From: Sergeia podlipaevii
Taxonomy: Eukaryota; Euglenozoa; Kinetoplastea; Trypanosomatida; Trypanosomatidae
Direction of reading: 5' to 3'
Assembly (NCBI GenBank): GCA_030849805.1
Contig: JASANZ010002130.1
Span: 1-50,750 of the forward strand
DNA: 50,750 nucleotides
The notes below the pieces were generated by a model. That model did not search any database. It was not told the DNA's origin and saw only the letters and a program-made list of their open reading frames with translations. This document shows, one piece after another, positions 36,358 to 45,871 of the stretch. A program made the position numbers and the translations under genes. Positions within the stretch are counted from its first letter, which is position 1, and the number at the start of each line of letters is the position of its first letter.

Positions 36358-37727
36358 GAACAGTGAAAGCAGCGGGACAGGAATGGGCAGGAGCTGTGTT
36401 GTTGCTATGATTGAACTTTACCCTTTTTAGACACACACACTCTCTCACTCTGTCTTATCCTACTTATGTATGTGCGAAAAGTAGAAACATATTTTTTTTT
36501 TCCTTTGCTTTAGTTATAATTATTCACTTTTTTTCCTCTGTTCAGCTCTGCTTTGTATGTAAAGATATATAAAGATATATATATCTGAATATTTATTTTT
36601 TTTTCTTTAAAAATGTATTTTCAAAAAAAACTTCTTCTTCAAAGCGACTCTTTCTTTCTTTGCACTTGTCGTGGGTGGAACTACATCTATATATGTCTGA
36701 TATGCATGTGCTCTTCTCTCGCCTTCTTATTCTTTTTTTTTCTTTTTTTTACTGTTGGTGCTACTGATGTATTTGGTACATTTATATATGTCATTTTATT
36801 GCTACTGTTGTTATTCTATAATTCACTTTTTATAGGTGCTATTTCTCTAAGTTATTTTGTTTGTTCATACTTCAATACATTTTCTGTTTTTGTTGTTGTT
36901 GCTGTTTTGTATTGGAGTGTGTCAGCGCTTTTATGCAAATGTAACTTGTTAGCACTCGACATTTCTTCATATCCCCCTTTTCATGTTGTTGTTGTTGTTG
37001 TTGTTGCTTTACACTGACTATTGGGCATTTTGGAATATATATATATTGGACGTCTCTATTAATAAATAATTGTTTTTTTTTTAATCTGCTTTGGTGTGAT
37101 ACCCAGGGAAATCATTTCTTAGAAAAAGGGGGGGAGGAGAGATAAAAAGGTGACGGTTGAGCGTGGTGATTTGATTAGTAGCACAGACAATACAACATTT
37201 TGACATTACGGTAACTAAACCAAAAAAAAAAAAAAGAGAAGTAAGTGAAGTGCATGATTTCATTCGGTCATGCAAGAATAACGAATAAAGAGGGAAAAGT
37301 GAGAGAGGAAGAAGAGAACCCAATCTCTAAAGCAGCTTCTCTCTCAATTATTATATTTATTGACCTTATTTTTTCTGCGGGCATTAGCATATGCTTTTTT
37401 TTCTACTCTATTTTATATATATATACATAATTCGCTCATATTTCTTATTTGATGCTAGAAACATCGTAAGGAGACAGACAGTCTGTCTAAATACTTACAA
37501 TATACATCATCTTTTCTCATACATACATTTCATAGAAACGTTTGGTTCTCTAGCTGTATTATTATTATTATTATCACTACTGTTTAAATATCAATTCTTT
37601 ATCTTCTTCCTGCTGCTACTGCCCGCTTGACTATTTTTTTTTCTTTTAAAAATAAGGTACATTGACGGGCAAGCAGTGAGCACGGTGCATATCTCCCACT
37701 ACGAACCTAGAGCAACGTAAGCTAAAC
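36358..37727. other. Intergenic spacer; acceptor AG 37655-37656
   Basis: 1.37 kb without a gene. T runs (36491-36501, 36596-36604, 36732-36750), a TA run with AAGATATAT repeats at 36561-36585, (GTT)n at 36983-37005, an A run at 37222-37234, TTA repeats at 37558-37575, and finally a T tract (37634-37642) followed by AG at 37655-37656. The 5' UTR of the NPHP4 gene would be 71 bases. Confidence 0.6.
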
Positions 37728-40700
37728 ATGGCTTCATCTGTCGTGCACCAGCGGCCCCGCTCGGCGGAGCAGACCGCAAGGCTGCTTCTGTCAAATGCTT
37801 TTAGATACGACACGTGGGAAACCAACGCAGCTCGAAAGGAGGTCCAGAAGCAGGGCGGCGTAGCCACTACCGTGTGCATTACCTTTGCGGCTCTCGATAA
37901 GCAGACGGCGGCGGCTTCAGTTCCGGCGATTGCGCACATGGACGCTGTCAACATCGTTCTTTTTGATACTGCCAAGATGGCGTTTGTGGGTGCTGCGTTC
38001 CGTATTAGTCGAAGTCAACTCAGTGAACCATTTGTGTTTCAAGCAACTTCACGTCAGCTGTTAGTCTTGGAGGTGCTTCAGCGGGGCACCTCAACTTCCC
38101 CGTCGGTGCTGGAGGAGCCCCGCGTCACATTGTGGGGCACGTGCCCCGTATCTGAGCTCGGAAACAGTCCTCTCTTTGAGCTTCGCCCTGGTAATGCGCA
38201 TCTGCTGTTGCTGCCTTCTGCCGCCATGTGGCCAGCGCCTAGCAAACCAGAGGCACCTCGAGTATGTGGGCTGCAGTATGACTGTTGGGCCAATGCAAGC
38301 GCCTCGCTTGCACAACTGATGGCGGAGCTTGTGCCGCCCGGTGTCTTTGTCCCCGACAGCTTTACCAAGGCCGTACCGGGTCTTGGCTCGAGGCCCTTTC
38401 GTCTTGTGGTGAGTCATATTGAGCTCACCGGCACTACGGATAAGTCTGGTGATGAGCTGTTGAACCCACAAGCTGACTGGAGCGTGGCGGCGGTGGCACA
38501 CAACGGATATCAGCAGCTGGGGAAAGGTTCAGAGGTACCGCTGGTACTCAAGAAAGTGCACCGCAAGGGAGCGAACAGGTCGAGCGGGGCCGCGGCGTAC
38601 GATGATAGTGATAGCTATAGCTATAGCTATAGCAGCAGCAACAGCAGCAGAGATGAGGGTAGAGCCTCCACCTTGGTTCTTACCTCGGACCTGCCCCTTG
38701 AAATCGATGGCCTGCCTGTACACTCAGCGACCTCGCTGGTGCTTGCGATCCGTCGCCGGGCTCCGGGTGCGGCCACATTCAAAGTACTAGGTTTCTGTGT
38801 ATTTCCGCTTTGCATGATGCCTATGAAGGACAGAGATGTGCATGTGGAGAACCTTCCCGCGCTACGAGGCCCCTTTTCCTGTGAGGACGCACGCCTCCTG
38901 ATGGTGGATTCGGCGACCCCGTATGGCCGCGTGCCCATCGCTATGACGCTTACCCTCGAATATCACGATACGTATGTTCCGGCCTCTGCGCAAGACCAGG
39001 CAACCCCGAGGGAGGCGGCTGATGGGGCACTAGTCGCGCAGACCACCGAGGGTATGGAGGCGCTCTTTCAAGCACCCGGAGTGCCCAGCGTTTGGCAGCC
39101 CGAAGTGGCCCTGATCACGCAGCAAGGGCGGCAACAGCCAGAGCAGTTACAGCCGCCTGGGGCCTTCGACTCTAGCAGTCATAGCGCTGCTGCCTCTCCA
39201 GCAGCCGCCACTGCGGACCACCCAGAGTTTAGACATCGCCAACCTCATCATCATGGCACGCCCTTGACGGAGGGAGTCGCTCCAACTTTTGCCGCTTCAA
39301 AAAAGCAAGGCGAGGACTCGCAAGGGATCTTCAAGTTTCTCTGCACTATCATGGAGGAGCTCCACAAAGTGCGCGAGGCTCAGGACGAGCTCTTGCGGCG
39401 TTCCACCAAGAATGCCCTTCAGCAGCAGCAGGCCATGTCTCCAGGGTCGGTAGAGCGCATCAACAGCAAACTAGCAGATGGGCCCATCGATATTGTTGAT
39501 CTTGCGCCGCGACCAGTGTCAGTGTCTTGGGCGGCGCGACGCGAGATCCAGGACAAAGTGCAACCCATACTGCACCCGTTGACAGGCGCTAGACTGGATG
39601 AAAACGTAGCGGCGGTTGGCGAACTGCCGGCGTCGCTCTATGGGGTCCGCTTTGAAGGTATCACAGTAGACACGAGCATCGCGCTGCCGGAAAGCGTATG
39701 CGTTCTCTTTTCTTTCGGCTCGCTCCCCCATCAGCAGATGGGTCCTATGCTGGCCACCTCAGTGGAGAAGGGCGATGCGTGTGAGAGCTATAAGCTTTAC
39801 GAGGAGGATCCCGACACAGGAACGGCTGGCGCTGCCGGGTTTGTCTGGTGCGAGCCGGTGGAGTCTCTTCACAGCCCAGCCATGATGAAGTTCAAGGAAG
39901 GCGGCGTCAGCTCCGTAGTCTACATGCACGTGTACGATGCGCTTACCATGTTTTATGTGGCGACTGCGAAGGTGCCGCTGGCACACTTTCACCGACCCTA
40001 TAAGGCGGAGTGCGGGCTGGGCCAGATGGACTTGCAGCTGGAGAGGGACTTGAGCATGACGGAGCAGGACACCCCGTCTGGGGTGCTCCCATGTATCACT
40101 GGTGCGGGCAAACTGCACGTCACACTTTTCTGTGTCGGTGTCGGACGACAATACTGTGGCACTAGCAAGACAGCGAAGGTGCGTATGCCAGCGGCCCCTG
40201 GGGGAAGTGGTGGCTCACGCCTGGTGGTGGCAAAGAAGCTTCCGCACGCGGAAAGACTTGCTGCCGCCAACGGAGGGGAGTCGTCTCAGCCCCCACAGAG
40301 GCAACCACAGACGGGGAGTGAGGGAGAAGCGAGCAAGGGTGGTGACTTGCACACGCTGCGTGCGGCATACGTCAAACAGATGCTTATCCCTCAGTCACGG
40401 GACACCGCTGGCGCTATCAACGGACTGCTCCCAGGTGTGCCCGACGCTCACGTTCGTGAGGCCGGTGAGGCCGCTCAACTCGAGTATCAACTTCGCTATC
40501 TCGAGAAGTGCCGTGAAAAAGCCAAGTCCAAGTCTATTGCGCAGGCTCTTCTTAGTCGCATCACCGTCACGCATGACGTACTGACGGTGGCCTGGCAGCC
40601 AGAAACAGTAGTAACACAGTTGCAAAACGCTTACTCGGTCTCGATGCAGTTCTTTGTGGAGGTCGACACACCGGATGCAGAGGTGTGCTCGGTGGTCGGG

Positions 40701-41882
40701 GCTGCGAGCTTCACACTTGGACCGCGGGGCTTTGGAGAGGTCACACTTGTGGTGCGTCTCACCCCGCGGGACGTGCGTGGTCACTGCCGCAGTATTGACG
40801 ACTCACAAACACAGTCTGAGCAAGAGCTAGGTATGGGGGAATGTGATGGTAAGCGTAAGGTGCGGGCAACGGTGTACTCTGAGCGTCGTGAGGTAGTACA
40901 GCGTATCGAAGTGTACGTCACGGTGGCGCCTCCGGTGGTAGACAGACGATATGAGGTGTTTGGTGCGGCTGGCACTGCGGTCACCAAGCGTATCCTTTCG
41001 CGTGTCTTCTCCTCTTCCTCCTTCCCGCTCGGCACTGGGGCAGCGGAGCAGCAGAGCGGGGTTCTGGGGCGGATGCGGGACTTATGTGCTTATGCGGCCA
41101 CATCGCACGAGGGAACCACCATCACTACCAACGCAGTGATTGATCCTATCACGCAGTCTCACGTGGCAGCTTGGGAGGAGGTGACTGTCAGTCTCACCGT
41201 TCCAGCCGATGCGACGCGACAGCGCACCGAATATGTGACACTGTTCCACGATGCTGCCATGACGCGCGTCTATGAGACCTGGGAGCTCTGCGTGTTTAGC
41301 TGCTCGTGTGTGACGACGCGGGAGATATACTGGGGTCAGACAAGTGCGCTTGGGCTCCCTGTTGGAGCGGCAGAGGAGGTGTACTGCTCAGCTAAGGATG
41401 CGAGCGTTGCGCACGTGGGGTCTTCTTTTGTGCTGCGGCTGAGGCCGAAGGAGGTGGGCATGCAGCGCATGCTGCTCCACTCCCTCGAAGGCGACCGTCT
41501 GGTGAAGACGCTGCTGACAGTACCCACTGTGTATCCACCGCCGACCTTCACGCAGGTCGTTGAGCTCTCCCTTGCCGATGTCACTGCTCCAGTTTTCAGA
41601 CGGCTCACTTTCATTAACAGAGGAGATAGAGAGGAAGTCTTTACTATTCATCACAACTACCGCTTTCAGCTGCGGGTCAACCCGATGCGCTTTGCTCTCG
41701 CGCCACAGGACTCGCAGAACGTTGCTCTTCAGTTCGACATGATGACACTCCCGCCAGGACAGATGGAGGGCCGCTGGCCAATGTGGATATTCATCAATAA
41801 CGCGGATGACAAAACGATCGAGTCCTACTGTGTGCAGGTGGTATTGCGAGCACATCATGTGCTCACAACTCCACCGCAGTAA
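37728..41882 (+). CDS. NPHP4: Nephrocystin-4 homologue (ciliary transition-zone protein)
   Basis: 1384 residues, close to animal NPHP4 (about 1426). NPHP4 belongs to the NPHP1-4-8 module of the transition zone at the base of the cilium. The best match is the C-terminal Ig/MSP-like domain: after YPPPTF (1269) come RRLTFINRGDREEVFTIH, ALAPQDSQNVALQF and MWIFINNADDKTIESYCVQVV, matching the animal order of I.Y.N, .G....I.L.F and IYINDHEDKNEEAFCVKV. The N-terminal half has C2-like strands (RLVVSHIELTG; VTLWGTCPVSELG). Low-complexity parts include Ser-Tyr repeats at about 38608-38650 (AGCTAT repeats), and Gln/His/Ala-rich segments (about 460-520). A helical stretch (LEYQLRYLEKCREKAKSKS) precedes the C-terminal domains. 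It fits a flagellate. There is no membrane span. The start follows the acceptor AG 37656. Confidence 0.82.
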   Translation: MASSVVHQRPRSAEQTARLLLSNAFRYDTWETNAARKEVQKQGGVATTVCITFAALDKQTAAASVPAIAHMDAVNIVLFDTAKMAFVGAAFRISRSQLSEPFVFQATSRQLLVLEVLQRGTSTSPSVLEEPRVTLWGTCPVSELGNSPLFELRPGNAHLLLLPSAAMWPAPSKPEAPRVCGLQYDCWANASASLAQLMAELVPPGVFVPDSFTKAVPGLGSRPFRLVVSHIELTGTTDKSGDELLNPQADWSVAAVAHNGYQQLGKGSEVPLVLKKVHRKGANRSSGAAAYDDSDSYSYSYSSSNSSRDEGRASTLVLTSDLPLEIDGLPVHSATSLVLAIRRRAPGAATFKVLGFCVFPLCMMPMKDRDVHVENLPALRGPFSCEDARLLMVDSATPYGRVPIAMTLTLEYHDTYVPASAQDQATPREAADGALVAQTTEGMEALFQAPGVPSVWQPEVALITQQGRQQPEQLQPPGAFDSSSHSAAASPAAATADHPEFRHRQPHHHGTPLTEGVAPTFAASKKQGEDSQGIFKFLCTIMEELHKVREAQDELLRRSTKNALQQQQAMSPGSVERINSKLADGPIDIVDLAPRPVSVSWAARREIQDKVQPILHPLTGARLDENVAAVGELPASLYGVRFEGITVDTSIALPESVCVLFSFGSLPHQQMGPMLATSVEKGDACESYKLYEEDPDTGTAGAAGFVWCEPVESLHSPAMMKFKEGGVSSVVYMHVYDALTMFYVATAKVPLAHFHRPYKAECGLGQMDLQLERDLSMTEQDTPSGVLPCITGAGKLHVTLFCVGVGRQYCGTSKTAKVRMPAAPGGSGGSRLVVAKKLPHAERLAAANGGESSQPPQRQPQTGSEGEASKGGDLHTLRAAYVKQMLIPQSRDTAGAINGLLPGVPDAHVREAGEAAQLEYQLRYLEKCREKAKSKSIAQALLSRITVTHDVLTVAWQPETVVTQLQNAYSVSMQFFVEVDTPDAEVCSVVGAASFTLGPRGFGEVTLVVRLTPRDVRGHCRSIDDSQTQSEQELGMGECDGKRKVRATVYSERREVVQRIEVYVTVAPPVVDRRYEVFGAAGTAVTKRILSRVFSSSSFPLGTGAAEQQSGVLGRMRDLCAYAATSHEGTTITTNAVIDPITQSHVAAWEEVTVSLTVPADATRQRTEYVTLFHDAAMTRVYETWELCVFSCSCVTTREIYWGQTSALGLPVGAAEEVYCSAKDASVAHVGSSFVLRLRPKEVGMQRMLLHSLEGDRLVKTLLTVPTVYPPPTFTQVVELSLADVTAPVFRRLTFINRGDREEVFTIHHNYRFQLRVNPMRFALAPQDSQNVALQFDMMTLPPGQMEGRWPMWIFINNADDKTIESYCVQVVLRAHHVLTTPPQ

Positions 41883-42771
41883 GCGTGAGGTGGGCCTGCG
41901 AGCACGGAAGACGATACCTTTGAGGGTATAAAAATAGATATAGATACAACAGTATATATGATGCCTGCGGATATGGCTACTTTACTTGAGAGAGAGAGAG
42001 GGGGGTGCGTTCCTGCTCAATGATTGCATAGAGACTAAAGGAGGATGAGAGAAAGAGGGAAGCCCATATTTAATTACTTGATGGGCTGATGGTGTGGTGT
42101 TGTTGTTGTTCTTTGTCTTTCACTGTGCGATTGATGTAGTTTGTGCTTGCATGGCCCGCGCTGTGGTAACTCTTATATATATATATATGCAGCAGCGACA
42201 GAAAAAAAAAAATTGAAACAAAAGATGTGAAGAGATGTGTAGAAATGAAGACGAGGGTGATGGAAGCACATCGACTTGTGTAACTAGCATGATTAGGTTC
42301 TACTACCCGCTCCTCTCTATCTTCATTTGTTGTATTTGTGACGAAAGAGTACATTAGCACTAAAACCACGTTCGTGTGCATTCCTTTCCATATAATGCGA
42401 GTCATTTTCATCTCTTTCTCTCTCCTCTTCCTCTTCATTTATGTTTTGGTTTTGCTCATGTGTGGATGATGTGCTACTGGTGAAAGAAAAGTGCAGCAGC
42501 AGACAACAGGGGGGGAGGGAAGGAAATACTATACGTGGCGAGTGTTCAGTAGCATACCAACACTCATACGCTTCATATATACACACAGATTGAAAGAGGG
42601 TCTTTTTTTTTTTTCTTATCCATATATAGTAGCGCGACAGGGAGTTTCTAGTGATTGCATATTCTTCTCAGGCTATCATATAGAGTCTTTGTGCATATAC
42701 TCAGCATCAGCTCGTTTTCTTACAAATATATCTATTTCTATACATAGTACTCACTAGTGTGAGTGGTCACT
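41883..42771. other. Intergenic spacer; acceptor AG 42628-42629
   Basis: 889 bases without a gene. GA repeat near 41988-41999, TTG units at 42100-42110, TA run at 42175-42188, A run at 42200-42210, T run at 42603-42614 followed by CTTATCCATATATAG (AG 42628-42629), giving a 5' UTR of about 143 bases. Confidence 0.6.
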
Positions 42772-44547
42772 ATGAACTCTATTCGCCAACTTAATAAGAA
42801 ATTAGGCATCGGCGCACATGGCGTGGTGTACGAGGGCTTTGACGAAAATAGAGGTTTCTTTGTGGCTATTAAAGAAATCCCCTATCTTGAAAGTGCAGCA
42901 GGCGGCAGTGTGTGTGTGTCACCCTTTCGTGGTGGCGGCGCTGGGACTCATGCACTTGGAGCCACCACACCGTCTTCTTCTCCTCATCACGGTCCTCGCG
43001 AGGCGACAGCGGCTAGCACCGTTGGGGAAGATGATGGTGCGCTTGCGATCATGCGCGAGATACGCTTTATGGAGCGAGCTACGCATCCGAACCTTGTCCG
43101 TTACTACGGCGCGCGCCGCAGCGCTCTAGGCGTGCAGCTCATCATGGAGTATGTTGGTGGCGGGTCGCTGGAAACTCTCTTGAAGAGATGTGGGAGACTC
43201 CGTGAGTCAGTGTGCAAAGCATACGTACGAGACGTCCTTGAAGGCCTCGTGTACCTGCACGACACGATGCATGTATGCCATCGCGACATCAAGCCAGGAA
43301 ACATTCTTCTTACCCCGGAGGGAAGGTGCAAACTGACAGACTTTGGGGTCTCCAAGGCACTTGCAGATTGCGGCAGCCGCGGCGGCATCGGTGGTGACGC
43401 CTTCATGCACACTACAGTGGGCACACCGTGGTACATGGCGCCTGAGGTGATCAGCGGGGGCGTTGAGGAAGAGGCAAGCGAGGATGATGACACGATGCCT
43501 TACGACCCCCTTCGGGGTATTACGCCTCGCTCGCAGACGTTAGGCTACAGCACCAGCGCGGACGTGTGGAGTCTTGGTGTGACATTGTTTGAGATGATCA
43601 GCGGCCAGAGACCGTTTGGTGCGGGACTGAAGAATCCCACCGCAGTGCTTTTTAGCATTATCAACAGCGCTGCGAGTCCCCCAGAACTGCCTGCGGGGTA
43701 TCGTGGGGAGGTCTCACCAGAGTTGCATGCCTTCTTGGAGCTCTGCTTCGTATTTGATAAGTCGCTGCGGCCGAGTGCGCGGGAGTTACTTTCACATAAA
43801 TGGCTGGCTGGAGGCAACGGTGGCGGGGACTCTGTCGGCACGGGCAAGAGCGCTCTGACAGTAGCAGCAACAGCAGCGGCAGCGGCAGCAACATCCACAC
43901 AGACACCATCGCGACCGACTCTGAAAGGCGCCGTTGCCCCGCAGCGGGAACCGCATGAGCTGAATAGCGCCTCACACGTCCTACCGAATGGCTGCCGTAC
44001 CTCTCAGAAGCTTCCACAGCAGCAGCATGGCTCCACCTTTCAAGGGGTCTCGCTTCTCGATGTGTTGGATCTTCCTCACAATGTGACCGCAACCACGCTG
44101 ACGAGCTGCAGTGGTAACCACACGGACACCACTCACGGCAGCACCAGCTTATCACAACTGGGCGGTGAAGTGCGTAGACTCAGCGGGAGTGACCTGAGAA
44201 CGAGCAATATGAGCGGCTCCCCGATGCCAGAGGTGCGCACACCGGTCTACACCACCAACACAAGCGCCAGCAGCTCTTCCCTTCACTCCTTCTCGCATCA
44301 TCAGTACAATGGACATAATCGAAGACTTAGTGGTAGCCAGCCTAGCGATGCGGCAGCCATGCGATACACACAGATGCGTAGCTATATTAGCCAGAGCAGC
44401 AACGCACGGACGACAGCGGCGCAGCAGCAACAGCAACAGCAACAGCGGCATCATGTGGCACGCAACACGACAGGATCCGCGCCGGCGCGACCCGCACCAA
44501 CGGGTATGTGGAGCAGCGATGGACACTATGTTGACTTCCCCGAATGA
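42772..44547 (+). CDS. STE-like (MAPKKK-type) serine/threonine protein kinase
   Basis: 591 residues. The kinase domain covers about 5-345: Gly loop LGIGAHGVVYEG (11-22), Lys34 in VAIKEI, Glu96 of helix C in IMREI, HRD (170-172) in CHRDIKPGNILL, DFG (190-192), and APE (223-225) in TVGTPWYMAPEV, a sequence typical of the STE group. DVWSLGVTLFEM and a final SARELLSHKWL follow. All catalytic residues are present, so it should be active. An insert of about 50 Gly/Ser/Pro-rich residues (41-87) lies between strand beta3 and helix C, and another acidic one follows APE (about 233-250). The tail (345-591) is low complexity with a Gln run near the end (44421-44447). Protein kinases of this type act in MAPK cascades; the partner is unknown. 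ATG 42772 is the first in-frame ATG. Confidence 0.93.
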   Translation: MNSIRQLNKKLGIGAHGVVYEGFDENRGFFVAIKEIPYLESAAGGSVCVSPFRGGGAGTHALGATTPSSSPHHGPREATAASTVGEDDGALAIMREIRFMERATHPNLVRYYGARRSALGVQLIMEYVGGGSLETLLKRCGRLRESVCKAYVRDVLEGLVYLHDTMHVCHRDIKPGNILLTPEGRCKLTDFGVSKALADCGSRGGIGGDAFMHTTVGTPWYMAPEVISGGVEEEASEDDDTMPYDPLRGITPRSQTLGYSTSADVWSLGVTLFEMISGQRPFGAGLKNPTAVLFSIINSAASPPELPAGYRGEVSPELHAFLELCFVFDKSLRPSARELLSHKWLAGGNGGGDSVGTGKSALTVAATAAAAAATSTQTPSRPTLKGAVAPQREPHELNSASHVLPNGCRTSQKLPQQQHGSTFQGVSLLDVLDLPHNVTATTLTSCSGNHTDTTHGSTSLSQLGGEVRRLSGSDLRTSNMSGSPMPEVRTPVYTTNTSASSSSLHSFSHHQYNGHNRRLSGSQPSDAAAMRYTQMRSYISQSSNARTTAAQQQQQQQQRHHVARNTTGSAPARPAPTGMWSSDGHYVDFPE

Positions 44548-45871
44548 TTCGGTGGCGCTACGGTGATTTGAGGGGTAACACTAACGGAGGAGATAGATAG
44601 ATAGAGAGAGTGTGGGGAGAGGAGGCGATGAGGGACGTTTATTTTGAAGGAGTGCTTATAGAAGGGAGCATTCATAGAGATACGCGTTGCACTTGTACCC
44701 TCTCCTCTTCTCCCACCACTTCTCTTTTACTGCTTGTACGCTTGGTATATGTTACTCTTGTATTTATTTAGTTTGCCTTTTTTTTTTTTACCTCTTTTTA
44801 CTTTAAATTGTTTCGTTTGAACCTTTTTACTTATATTTATAAGTTGCTCTTCTTTTCTACAATATTTTTTTTTTTTTAATTGCTGAACTGACTTTGCATA
44901 AGAGACGCATCATTTTTTTTTTTTTCGGTAGAGAGGGTTCTTGTAGTAGATGCACAGTGGGACTATACTCTCTTTATTGCTATCATTTATCTATCTTACT
45001 CCAGCGCTTCAACCTCTTGCTTCCCCATCGCATCTTGCAGATAGGATTAATGTCGGCACACACACACACAAAAAAAAAAAAATCAGTTTTGCTTGACCTT
45101 CTAGCTGCAACTATGTGTGATATGTCTTCTCTTTTTTTATTATTATTATTACAATAGCCAATACTGGACAGGTCATCTACCAGGTCTCCTTTAACCTCTT
45201 GCTCATTATAATTTATTGAATACTTGCATAATCTTACATCCTTCTTTCCCTTTCTTTTCTTTATTTTTTCTTTGTTTCTTTTTTTTTTGGTGTATCTCTG
45301 AAAGAAAATTAGAATAACGTTGGAAGTTAGTGCTTTCATCGTCAAAAGGATTAAATATATATATAAATCTGTATCTTTTTTTTTTTTACTTTTAGAAGAG
45401 CTACCGCGCTGCTAGCTCTTATAGGTGCGCGCGTGTAGTGCCAGTGTAGCTTTATTTTGTGTTTTTCCTCTTTTGTATATAGAGAGAGAGTAACTGGAGG
45501 GAAGGGTCTAGTTCTCAAGAATTTTGTGAGAGAGAGTGGAGAGGTGGCACGTCGTACACTAGTGGGGCTCCTTACCACTCAGTGTGTGTATCTGTTTTTC
45601 TACCTTTCTATCTGCATTTATCGTTTTTAGAGGGTTCTCTTGAGAAAAAGAGCTGGCATTCCCCTCCCTCAGTATTTCTAGTTGAGACGCACGCGCACGA
45701 ACAAGAACACTAGCATTCTAGCAAAAGAAAAAAACATTAGTCCATAGAGCACATATATATATATACCGGCGAAAGTTAGGTAGGAGAGAAACGAATCCTG
45801 AAAAGAGAGAGGGCGAGAGGAAAACCGACAAAGATATCTCAAGGGAAAAATTCTTTTTGTCAACCTTCACA
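44548..45871. other. Intergenic spacer; acceptor AG 45671-45672
   Basis: 1.32 kb without a gene. AGAT repeat with GA units at 44591-44610, T runs at 44780-44789, 44865-44877, 44914-44925 and 45377-45387, CA repeat followed by A run at 45058-45082, and a CCCCTCCCTCAG tract with AG 45671-45672. That acceptor would give a 5' UTR of about 200 bases containing a TA run (45752-45764) and GA-rich DNA. Confidence 0.6.

Noticed and set aside
36613..37017. A 134-codon hydrophobic frame in the spacer before NPHP4
   Set aside because: Phe, Leu and Val runs arise from T-rich and GTT repeat DNA. There is no acceptor before it and no recognisable domain.
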